The position numbers were made by a program, and so were the translations under genes. The notes under the pieces are model-generated. The model saw only the letters and a list, made by a program, of their open reading frames with translations, did no database searches and had not been told where the DNA came from. A DNA stretch of 64,000 nucleotides from Echinococcus granulosus (Eukaryota; Platyhelminthes; Cestoda; Cyclophyllidea; Taeniidae). Of this stretch, positions 53,501-64,000 are shown piece by piece (position 1 is the stretch's first letter; every line of letters begins with the position of its first letter). The stretch is taken from assembly GCF_000524195.1 (NCBI RefSeq), contig NW_020170382.1:1585382-1649381 (forward strand). Direction: 5' to 3'.

Positions 53501-56500
53501 AGATGCCTGCGGTGCCAAATTTTACTTCTAGCTAAGTGTTACCTTCACTGAATTGCGTTGAGAGTTCTTGTGGGGCTTAGCAACAACGCAAATAAACACG
53601 TACTTCTGGCAGATCACTGGGTTCGTGGGCATGCACTGAATTAAGCACTCTTTCTAAGGATGCATAAGTCCTAATGCGTGGCCTTATGGCACAGCACAAT
53701 TCTGATTACCATACAGTTAAATGCATGCACCAGCACACTCATGACCCAATGCGGTTGTGAACAGTTGTGCGCCTCAATGACGGTCCGTCCTTTGCACAAC
53801 AAAAGCAAAGGAAAGGGAAAGGAAGGTGGGTTTTTACATTATGCTGCACCCTGTTTGTGGATTTCTTCCCCTCACTTTGAGCGAATCTTAGTCAATGTTT
53901 TGAAGGAGTGGTGACATCGCCGTGTTGCCAGTTGACCTTCGACTCCGTTGAAATGGGTGTCACTGATTCGTGTTGTGTCACAACTAAAGAAAGCTTCAGA
54001 TTGCTAAACATTAAGCAACTTTTAAACGTAAAGAGGTAGGCAAGTTTAATTAAAGTATTTTCTTTCCACTATTTTTGTGGTATTGGTGAATGAAGGTGGC
54101 AAATTAGTCAAGCCCAAAAAAACAAATGAAATGAAGCTTCTTACACATAAGCAATGGTCTTTTGGAAATTCGTACGGCGAGTTCGCCAAATTCGTTCAGT
54201 TGGGATGGGTTTAATAGAAAGTGGGATGGGAACTTGCGTAAAAGTTACTTTTTATCACACCGTGCGCTGGCAGTGCTTTGAGAAGAAAGACGAGTTTCTG
54301 CACTCCTCCTTTAACACTACCCATTATTTGGTGTGGAAGGACCTCAAAGGGCCGCATCCTTGGTGCACTTCACTGAGCCAAGCTATAAATCAGTTGGTCG
54401 GTCCAGCCTTCATTTCTCAAAGGGAATTATTCAGCCCACCACGTCCAAAAATAGTTACTTCGTGACACTGCCCTATTTCACTCCCTATGGTCTTGTGAAA
54501 AAAAAGGGAACCTTAATTAAACCAGGAGAACTGGATAACTTTGCGGTTGAATGCACAACCCTTAGTCTCAGCAAGTGGGTAATTATACCGTTGTCTCGAA
54601 GAGCAGTTGGCTTTCTTTTTTAAAGTTGCCTTCTGAGATATTTCCGTAAAACCTGGAACTCAGAATAGGCTCAAGTATGTACACGGAGGAACAGACGAGC
54701 TGTTCATTAGTCCCCTTCATTATCAGCATCTCTCCAACAAACACAAACTTTGACCAGCTAGGTCAAGATAGATTATTCCCCTCAAAACAATTAGCCCTTC
54801 CATTTAGAAGGAAACCCCCTAGACTCATCTTGAGAGGTTGGAAAATTCGGTTAATTTTGAGCATAGTCGGAGCTCTCGATGCTGTTTAATGGTGCTAAGA
54901 TTAAGGTAGCTTTAAAATCTATTTTAACTGGAAGGTAAGGAGACGCAGATCAAATATGCCCTCTGAAACAGCGAAGCAAATCGGAGATGTTGCTTGTGAA
55001 TTACCTGTGAATGGTGTAGTACAAAAGCCCGCATTGCCTTATTGAGACACCCAAAATCAGCACCGATTTTGGATTTATACCCTGTTAGACAGTAATTTGA
55101 AATGAAAAATAAAAGACTTTTTTAGAATCTGCAAAATAAGTCTAATTTCGCCCTCAGCACTGAATCTCAGTGATTAACGAAGAGGGGTTTTAGGTCAGAT
55201 CACGGCCATCCGCTCTGATCTGATCTACTCCAGTGTGCACTAATTAGCAGGTACCGGCTTTGAGGGACCGGAGACACTGGCAACACTCCTCCCCTATCGT
55301 AATTGCCAGAAGGGGCGCTTGCGTAGTCACAAATTTTTAGCGGTTCCTTTTTGAGATAGGCATTGTTTACTGTCGCTATCTGACGGTGAAATATTTTATT
55401 GAACACTCGTTTTGACCACTTTAAAAAGTATTTTTTGTTTTAAGTTTTTGTGGACGTAGGAAATCCTAATTTTATAGAATTTGACATCTCGCACACTTTC
55501 TCTTTACCTAATTTTCAAATACATCCTGCTGTTTAGCAACATTATCCTTATTCACGACAGAATGGAGGAGACTGTACTTTTCCAGTGGGAAATATAATCA
55601 GTCAGACAGGAAATAAAAATGATTATTTGCTTGGCATTAGGCTAGTAAGAATAGAGCAGCAATTTTTCCATTGGTGCATTTGCCGACATCTTTAGAGATG
55701 GGTGTTGTTAGTAAGTTAAAGCAAATTTTAAGCCATTCCCCATCTCCGGTGGCTAGAATTTTAGTCAAGCAAAATAAAAATTGACATAGTATGCTACATT
55801 TTGCAGCTTCGATGCGGTTTTAAAAAGTATTGCGTGACAGCCTCCAATCTCGCTGAGCCTCATCAGCACGGTGTCTACCAAATTTTGAATTCTCCAACTC
55901 CACTCCAAAACGCTGCAGCGTATTGACTGCTAAAATACAAGTATCCCCAATGTCGAGGCTGTGCGTTAGATTTCGAGCATTCGGAGTTGTAAAGCATGAT
56001 TAATAACTTGAAAAGGCAAATGCAATTCTGCAGTTTTGCAAGCAAAGTTCAAAGCGATCCTCCGAGTGTGGATTCCCCCTATTCATCATCATTATCCTGC
56101 TCTGTGTAGAGAGGTGCTTCAACCACTCCCCGGGTTGATCCATTAGGGAAATTAGGCTTTGACTGAGAAACTTAACTCCTTCTGAGTTTACTACAGTCCA
56201 TAAAGGAGTACAAACACTCTGTCGCATTACTTTTACGAAATCGGCAGCGAGGTTTGGTGGAGGATCCAAGCAGGCGAGAAAATCTGCAATCCAACTACAA
56301 TGCTATTGTTTCTGCTAAAAAAGACTTGCCGTTGAATTCTGTAGCCGAAATAGAAGAGAAGAAGTAAATAACACTGCCAGACTCGCATTGGAGTGCAATT
56401 ACTGGCGTTTCCGAGGTGGTACATATGAAGTTTAGTCTTGTTACCTTGCAGAGTAGCTTTCTGCAGCACCTTTTTTGAAAATACACCATCGAAAGGAAAA

Positions 56501-56602
56501 TAGTTTGAGCCTTGAAATTACTTTATCACTTGCTAAGCAACTATATACAAGCTTTGTATAAAAACATGAAAAACTGCCGAAGTTTCCCTCGAATGGTTTC
56601 GT
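50588..56602. other. Intergenic, no gene recognised
   Basis: An ATTAAA near 50.86 kb may serve the receptor transcript. An (AC)n run lies at 52828-52842. ORFs up to 123 codons (52756-53127 minus; 54154-54623 plus in two frames) show no family motif. Confidence 0.45.
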
Positions 56603-57350
56603 CATGAAGACAGTCGACATTACATCCTGGGACTCGCACAAGGCCCTGTCCCCAAAATCCAAGAGAGTAGACCAATTTCTCCATTATAACCTTTATTTCT
56701 TCACCAACGTTCAAGTTCGTTTAGCATGTAATGGTATGATAGTCGAGTGTCTATGCCAAGAAAGGTTGATGGCAATCATCACTTGAAGAAGTACCATCTT
56801 GGAGAAGACTCATCAGGGGGATATAGAAGACGAGAATGTCAACGAGGAGTAGTCCGAATCTTCCTGTCACCCTCTCGCCTTCCATCCATGAGTATGAACC
56901 TACTCATGGATGGGTTTTGCAACATGCATTGTGAAGGTTTATATTAATGTCTCGTCACTTCACGTCATGTCGTGTTGTGCCACGCCTTACCTATCCTGTC
57001 TTAACAGAGCAGGAAGAAGACTGTTTTTCTTATGATTCTCTAGTTTTATCATAATATGAGTAAATGAATCATTTATTAAGAGGAAAGCCTCTGCAGTGCA
57101 CTACACACAACCATAAAGTAAGTCTGGTGTTGTAGACATGATATGGTGTGGGCGTGAGGTGCGGAAAATGGAGCGGTGAGTGAATGAGTGAGCAAAATTG
57201 TTGTGAGGGTTGGCTCAAAGCGCGAGGGGTGTCGGGGGAGGGAAGTACATGAAAGATCACCGCAGCGATACGCTGGGTCATATCTACCAATGTAATCATT
57301 TGCATGCAATTTACAAGTCCTCAAACAAGTGAAGGGAGGGAAATATGCGC
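56603..57350 (+). repeat. Dispersed repeat C, copy with internal deletion
   Basis: Aligns with the left part of the 43.4-kb copy (GTGCCAAGAAA/TATGCCAAGAAA, CTTGAAGAAG, TCACCCTCTCGCCTTCCAT, CACGTCATGTCGTG, CTGCAGTGCACTACACAC), then jumps to its right end (GAGGGTTGGCTCAAAG), lacking about 0.8 kb of the middle. Confidence 0.75.
56882..56913. repeat. Perfect 13-bp inverted repeat with 6-nt loop
   Basis: CCATCCATGAGTA, loop TGAACC, then TACTCATGGATGG. The hairpin lies inside repeat C but is absent from the equivalent place in the 43-kb copy. Confidence 0.95.
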
Positions 57351-58919
57351 TGATCCTCAGGTAGCAAGTGTTCCAAAATACTTGGAAGTAGGATAGAAAC
57401 GGACAAACCTGACTAACGGGCATTAAGGCTCAGCGCAAAGTAAGCGGAGAACAGTGCCTATTACATGAAATCCATTTATCTTAGTAAATAGTATCGAAAA
57501 AGCTTTCAAGTCTTAGCAGTTTAGCTTTTTCCCAAAAATCAAATAATTCGGTCATTAGTTTTAAACCATAAAAAGTCCATCGTCTGCACTGCCTCTCGCT
57601 TACGAATCGGAAAGGGCGAAGAAAGGCAGAAACCTTAGTTTACTTTGGGTACGTTTCTAAAAAAGTTTATTTCCTCAATCTCCTGAATTTTTTGGCAGGA
57701 ATAAAAAAAACAATCGTACCTCCTTACCAGTCCAATTTTTTTCCACAAGCAAAGGCAAACTAATTTACCGATTCGTTTTTCCGCACCACCTTTTAATGGG
57801 TTGTGCTTCTGCTGTTTAAACTTCACAGAGTACTTAAACGGATCGAGTACTTTAAACCCACCCTCTGATTTTCCACTAAATTGTATAAGACTGTTCCCTC
57901 CACTTAGGGCAACCATGCAAGGTAACATAGAGAGAAGGGCGGGATGGCCGTATAACGGAGTGAAAACATAAGGCCACGGTTGTTGAAAGCATTTAACCGG
58001 TAAGTGGAGGATGTGACCTTGCGTAGATGGTGGCTTCCTATGACCGGAACGTTACAAGAATATGACAAAATTCATCCATGTCTGCGGAACGCATGGGAGA
58101 AATATGGTTGCATGTATTTCGCCTTTTCATGTATCACGTGATGTCAGGCGGTGACGCCAACATTTTATCTTATTCAGCGGCTTTTTACAGCATTCCCTTC
58201 AAGTAACAGGGAGAACCGACCGTACTTGCGCCTAACTTAGTGATGTATGCTTGTGAAACAGAGACGCCCATGTAATTGGCATAACAGTTCAACTGTCGTT
58301 TAAATACAAAAGAATTGAAGCTCAGCGACCAAAGCACGAGACTGTACTCCACGCCATGACAGACGTACTGCATTCATGCCGTCGAATCGGCACTTGTCTT
58401 CCTACTAGAGAATTTCAATTTGGTAATCACCACTACTGCATTGACTGCAACAACGCGGACTTCCCACAGCAGGAGAGAGGGAGGGTAACTTAATGGGCTA
58501 CAATGTAAGAATCGAATGAATACCTGTAACTCCCCTCCTCAATGCAAATTAAACTCATTTTTCTCCTTTTTTGCTCAAAATTCAATGGATGATTACAGGT
58601 ATTTTTCGCTATTGGTCGGTATCATAAGTCCTTAAATGTGCTGTGGAGCAAGAATTTACTTCTCTTGTACCTTTGTTCCATCTTGGCTTAAGTGTAAGTC
58701 ATCTGCAAACTATTATTCGACAAAATTTCCCATCCCTATTTTCAGCACGCATATTCCGCTGCTCTAACGATTGTGTAGAGTTAATTATTTCGCAAATTCA
58801 GGGTGTCAAGATGGCGAAGAATCAAAGGCGGCTATCTTAAATGGAACATAGAAATGCATTCACCGAGGTTCACTTATCTCAAAATTCTAGTTCTAGAAGG
58901 AGTTCCCTACGCACACCTG
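57351..58919. other. Intergenic, nothing recognised
   Basis: Short ORFs only. No repeat copy or RNA gene recognised. Confidence 0.45.
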
Positions 58920-59255
58920 GCGTAGTAGGAACTGGGGTTAGTAAGCGTGAGCTTAAACACCCTGTCGACCTCCCATTTAGAGTAGTCAGTGGGCAAGGCC
59001 ATCACCACAGCCGCCTCCATTTGCCGACGTGTAGGAGCGGGCAGACGTGCAGACGTGACATCCAACTAATATCTCCCACTGGAGAGCGCCGGAGCCACGA
59101 CCTGGCCTCCGCTTACAGTATTGGCTGACCTTGGCCGTGTAGAGAGTACTACCTCACTTAAAGCGCATCTGTGCCATTCGTGGTCTCGTTCAGTTAGGAT
59201 GGACAACAGAGCGAGAGCTCACCGATCCAGAATGCTTAAATATTATCCATGAAAG
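58920..59255 (+). repeat. Dispersed repeat D, copy 2
   Basis: Full-length match to 29128-29480: AAGCGTGAGCTTAAA, GAGTAGTCAGTGGGCA, CACGACCTGGCCTCCG, GCTGACCTTGGCCGTG, CATCTGTGCCAT and CATGAAAG in order. Confidence 0.65.
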
Positions 59256-61163
59256 ACCAAAAAAGGAACGTCCTCTTGGGTCGCAGGCGTCCACTGCGTA
59301 TTGGATGGAACTCATCTACCTTCTTAGCAATTTTAGTTGGAGAAGAAGTTCTTAATAAAACCCTTAAGGTCGTGACAAGTATCTGGGCATTAAACTGGTG
59401 GAATGGACTAGGTTCTTAATGTGAGGCCGCATATCAACCCAACGCTAATGACTTTTCACGGGTGTGAACAGAACTTTTCCCAAATTATTTATTTTAGCAG
59501 CGGATGAGGTCAACCAACGAATGTCCGCAATTTTTTATTTCTCTATGTGATAAATTTTAGAGGTAAAAGTCGCACCCTAACCCTTCCTCATATTTAAGTA
59601 GTCGCGACAGCTCATCAGCCTTAAGTGCAAAGCTTATTTGGGCAATTGGAGACATCAGAATTTTGTGAAATCTCGTACCCGGTTAAAAGAAATGGAAAAT
59701 GCAAAATATCAAATTGAAGTGATGATAATGTAGTTAAGGTGCTCGCACACCGTACTTCAGGTGATGAACCCTATCTGCAAGGGTGAGCCGTAAACGAGGG
59801 CGTCTAGCCGGACACCTCCTGCAAAGGTGTGATTCAATGGAAAGAATTTTTGCATTTTCCTTAATTTCTACTCACTGGATGCTTTTAAGTCCGAATAACA
59901 AATGAAGTCTTGACGGCTTAAACATGAGACATCAGGAATAAGGAGTCACCCCGTAAATACGACTGGAATACATCATGAAAGGAACTTTCATTAAAGGAAG
60001 GGAAATTTTTGAGATGTGGAAAAAATCAAATGTGTTCCAATCTAAGCATTCTGTATTTATGAGTATTTTGCAAATCAAAGGTATCACAAGTAACTTGCTT
60101 AGTGCACCCTGTTTGAAGTTGCTGTTGGGCACTTAACCCTGCGCCTTATTTAGAGTTCAGAAGTTCCCAAAGTACAGACTTCTTAAACAGGCTTTTGTTC
60201 TTGTGTTCCGTTTTGGATAGACTTTTCGGTACTCTATTGGGGAACAGCATAAAAATAAGGCGGCTAATTTATTCACTGGGAGTATTTGCAGGCCCCCCTG
60301 GGAAAACCGACTGGAGGCGTCCGTGAATTTGCAGATTACCGAGTAATATAAATGAATAAGTGGATCAGTTGGGTACAATTTGTGGCAAGGTTGGGTGATA
60401 ATAAAACAATGCGTAAAGCGGGGATTAATAAGGTACCTCTTTTACGAGTGCTGTGGGTGTGTGAATTGTGTGCCAAGGATCCGCGGAATTAAATTTCCTG
60501 CTACATCGCTCACTTAGGTATAAAGCGCTCACACCTTCCGTAATGGTTGAGTGCTTTTCGCCTCCCATCCTCTAACTTGCCACCCATTCCTTAAAGATAT
60601 AACACTCGGGACCTTATTATTATAGGATAGTGCTGATATTAGCTAACATGGCGGTCGTGGGGACCGAATCAAGGGAAAGTGTAAAAAACCATACAATAGC
60701 GTACACAACTAAGGCAACCACACATCCTGTGCCTCGTTTTGTACATCATCCTTAGCCTCCCTGCCCTGTGGTTGGCCCACCCACTGGTTTTCATCGCTGC
60801 GGGATTGCTAAGCCCTGACCTATACCAGTTCATGTGCCGAGCGCATTTTGAAGCTTGCTTCTCGGAGGCAGAACCTGCTTAAATTCATGGGAAGAGACGA
60901 ACGTATCTCTCGTTCCAAGCTCCCACCTTCCCACCCAACTGTTTCTGTGCTCAACATTCCGCAACATGATAAGGTACCATATTTAAATGATTTCTTTTAT
61001 CATTTTCGTGGAAATGTAATGAAAAGTCTGCTTCGTTTGATTGAGACCTGACTCTGTTTCTTTGTATCATGCACCCTAAGTCTGGATAATTTCCGACTTG
61101 AGGTAATGTAGGGAAACTGAAATTTACTTTCTTCCTGGACTTTTTGTGGTATCTCTCTAGGTT
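59256..61163. other. Intergenic, nothing recognised
   Basis: Short ORFs only. Confidence 0.45.
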
Positions 61164-61818
61164 TTAGTATCCACAGCACATGTGGGTTTGGTGTGAGTTC
61201 AAGTGGTTCTTGTAGAATGGGCTAAATTTGTATTCCTCTTCATCCGAGATGGTAGATGTCACTGTCGCTAGTGTGGCATTCGAAGTCACTCTTGACCACG
61301 CTACAAGAACTTCAGGATGGATGGAATGATCGAAGGGGTCTACGAAGCGCCAGGTGTAATTAAAATAGATACGCATGCTGTCTGAAGATTTTGCAAGATC
61401 TGTGCAGTAAAAGGAGTCTTTACAACACAATTATAACGCATACAAATATACCGTCGTGCAAGCTGATTAAAATAGGAACGTGAATCATAAGATTAGATGC
61501 ACAAAACTTCTCTCTGTTTAATTTAAAACGCTGTTTCGGAGCTCCCGGTGCCTCACAGCTTGTGCAATTTGCACACCAATCACAATTTGGAGGAGAATCT
61601 GCCCAAAGGCAAACCCGCCGAAATGACTTGCACTGAAAACTCATCCGAGAGGCAGAGTTAACGTCTAAATGATGATGATCAACAGAAAGGAAGCAATTTG
61701 CATACCGCATGAGGGTAATGTAAGTATTTAACTGGTAAAAGACAATAAATTTTCTTACAATCCGGATGTCACTTTTATTTGGAAGACGGTGGCTCTCTAA
61801 ATCTTCTGCGTAGTTCAC
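61164..61818 (-). other. Low-confidence Cys-rich minus-strand ORF pair
   Basis: Two open frames abut and overlap by 11 bp (61420-61818, 132 codons from a non-ATG start; 61164-61430, 88 codons). The first has a Cys cluster (CDWCANCTSCEAP) and a hydrophobic end. The second contains NYTWRFVDPFDHSIHPE with two N-glycosylation-type sequons and an acidic stretch. The composition is somewhat protein-like, and an acceptor-like CGCTTCGTAG precedes DPFDHSIHPE. No family was recognised and no complete splice model could be built. It may be part of an unannotated gene or chance. Confidence 0.2.
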
Positions 61819-64000
61819 TCTTCAGACAGAAATCCTACAAACAAACGCTTTTTGGTTAGAGGTATATCTACTGTCCAAGTTGCCTCCACCATCGGTGTCA
61901 TGCGAATGTGAACCAAGAGAGGAAGTGAGTTTTTGTATATTCGTTACCCTGTACTTCCTCCCATTTTCGATTCATTCACTTTTATCTCAAAATAACTTAT
62001 TCATTTTGCTGTAAGTTCCTTCCGTAGTCCTGACGCAGCAAAACCAGTGATGCAACCATTATAGGTTTTGGACGCCTCCCAGCGTTGGGAACCTCGAAGC
62101 CTATAAGGGTGTATAACTTCCGAAAGACTGTAAACAGAGCCAGTAGGTATGTTGGTGTCAAGTTAGGCCAAATTAGAGCAGATATTAACAGGCTGCATTT
62201 TGGCGTTACTGAGAAGATTAATAAGCTGAACCAATGAACTGCATAAGTAGCTAAAAATTATGAAGCTGAAAGGTTATTGCGTTCCTGGAGTAAAAAAGAG
62301 GGAACAGTTTCACCCATTTGTGCTCTATTCGTTTAAATGTTAAGCATTTACACGAACTTACAAAACGCACCATATAATGTCCCGCCACCGACCCACCTAC
62401 CGCCTCCCAAATGCAAGTTTCATTCGATGGCGTTTGATGGAAAAACCCGTGTTCGCCCCCTCCTCTCTCTGACATCAAGAGCTTATTCAAGTGGACTTTA
62501 GATAAAGATGGGTTGGGAAATGGGCATTTAATCACTTTGGAGTCGTGTAGCTTGAGTGATTCTGACAAGGTCAAGCCCCAAAAAGGGAAATTTGAAAATA
62601 ATCCATTTCCCGTGGTTATTTACTCGACAGACAAATATTATTTTATTAGAGTTCCCGTACTTCCTCTTGCCTTACTTTGATCTTGATGGAAGGAAGTAAG
62701 TATCAAGCATTAATAAATGATGACAGGAAAAACTCCGCCTCATCAATTGCAATGGAGGTTTGTTTGAGGTCCAACAGAAAATTATTTGACTTGAGGGTAA
62801 ATTCCCACAAGACTGTTTATTAATTTGCCCTTCTGAATTATAACTCTCTAAATATTACCTATCAATTTGGTAAGGTTATTCTACTTACCAATCCTAGCTT
62901 ATTTGGCTCAGAAAAGACCTCAATTTCCTTTCTTAAGCATGACAATGCTTTTTCCCTCTTTTAGCTGATAAATTTGCCCTAGCGAGGGCGGGAGTAATGC
63001 GAACAGTGGCATTTTTCCGTCTTCACTTTTGGATACGAATTTATGCTTTTCCTTATCAGGAGCCTAAGGAAAAATTGGCCACTGCATTCTGGATGCCACA
63101 ATGTTCTGATAAGACGCCAGTCTCTGCCAGTTTTTGTTTTGACAACTGAAAAGTGGCATTATCCGTAGAGTAGAAACCTTTTTGCTTCTATCTTACTGTT
63201 TTAAAATTTACTATTCTACTTGCGGCAAAAGCTGCGGTACGCGTTTGCGTAGCAGATGGGGCGAGAAGGTCAGGTCCCCACTTATGTACAACGCTGGTAG
63301 AGAAGGCGTTAATCCGCAGGCTTGACAGCGCATACCTCATGAATCATTTTTTGGAGGATGAAGGTAGCTCCTCACCTATTAACTCTCCCGCTTTGAATTA
63401 GTAGACAGAAAATTTGCCTCTTTTCCACTAGCCTGAGCGTTTGATGCTAATAGAGGAAGGAGGGGTGACACTGGGGGCGCGTGTGTGTGGATCTAGAGGG
63501 AGGGTGTCAGCGGCTTTTCGCCAAACACGGATACGATTAATCGAGCCCAGAGTAAGTGCGTGTTCCAAAGTTTAGAAATGGTATACAAGAGCAAAAAAGA
63601 GACCAATTCCAAAGTTCACCGACACATTTAATTGAATCACTCCACAATGCGGTAGGTATGTGTGGCATTGAGGTAACTTGACCCTCATTTACTTCATTAA
63701 ACCTCTCACCCCGGTGCTATGCTCCTTACGTGATTGTTCAGGTAACAAAACATAAGAGGTGAGCTCCCCTTCTTGGAGAAAGTAGTTTTGATAATACGAT
63801 AATGGACTTGGAATACCTTTTTTTGTCCATTAGTGGAAGATCGCAGCAATGTTTGTCATCCAAGATAAATTGTGCAATGGTTGCAAGTACTACATTCCCC
63901 TATCAGTACCGTTCATATTATTACTATCGTACTTCTTATACCCCACAGCTATCTGAACTATCCTTTAATCTTTCTTTAAATAAATACATTGAAAAGGTTG
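61819..64000. other. Right end of window, nothing recognised
   Basis: AT-rich sequence with short ORFs and no confirmed repeat or gene. A short stretch at 63.27-63.34 kb (GTACAACGCTGGTAG, CAGGCTTGACAG) faintly resembles words in and just upstream of repeat D at 29.1 kb. Confidence 0.4.

Noticed and set aside
54154..54623. Two overlapping plus-strand ORFs (103 and 96 codons)
   Set aside because: Considered as two halves of a frameshifted gene, but neither has a recognisable motif and no intron joins them convincingly.
58841..59128. 95-codon plus-strand ORF
   Set aside because: It lies in repeat D and its frame is not kept in the 29-kb copy.

Overview
This is a stretch of animal nuclear DNA, most likely from a flatworm and probably a tapeworm (cestode). 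The genes are intron-containing metazoan genes. Many introns are very small (34, 38, 47, 50 and 53 bp, with a second group at 60-78 bp), which matches the short two-peaked intron sizes known from tapeworms. The intergenic DNA is long and moderately AT-rich and carries old dispersed repeats. The species assignment is inference. There are no bacterial-type operons, CRISPR arrays or phage genes, and no rRNA or tRNA gene was recognised.

Left part (1-10.3 kb): two chromatin-enzyme genes lie head to head. The minus-strand gene is a MYST histone acetyltransferase of the KAT8/MOF type, cut by the left window edge. The plus-strand gene is a complete NSD-family histone H3K36 methyltransferase in 15 exons. 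Its order is PWWP, PHD cluster, PWWP, AWS, SET, post-SET, PHD/C5HCH, acidic tail. About 660 bp separate the two start codons, so they probably share a promoter.

Region 10.3-20.3 kb has no recognisable gene. It contains a small LTR element of TRIM type (11238-12307, minus orientation, with a primer-binding site and a polypurine tract), single LTR-like copies of it at 17.6 and 18.3 kb, and a near-perfect 105-bp tandem duplication.

Region 20.3-23.7 kb holds two minus-strand genes in tandem. One is a p24/TMED cargo receptor with an extraordinary Gln/Pro-rich luminal insert. About 300 bp behind it is an NXT1 (p15) mRNA-export cofactor in two exons. The spacing and the acceptor-like sites beside both start codons fit possible spliced-leader processing.

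Region 23.7-49 kb is mostly gene-poor. It has two more solo LTRs, a repeat pair at 32.4 and 37.8 kb, copies of two other repeat families, microsatellites, a 100-N assembly gap and one exon-like fragment. A single-exon class A G-protein-coupled receptor lies at 49.1-50.6 kb. From 50.6 kb to the end only repeats and weak ORFs are seen, with one low-confidence Cys-rich minus-strand ORF pair at 61.2-61.8 kb.

The NSD, NXT1, TMED and KAT8 models were assembled by hand from reading frames and GT-AG (one GC-AG) splice sites. The three complete spliced models add up to whole codons.
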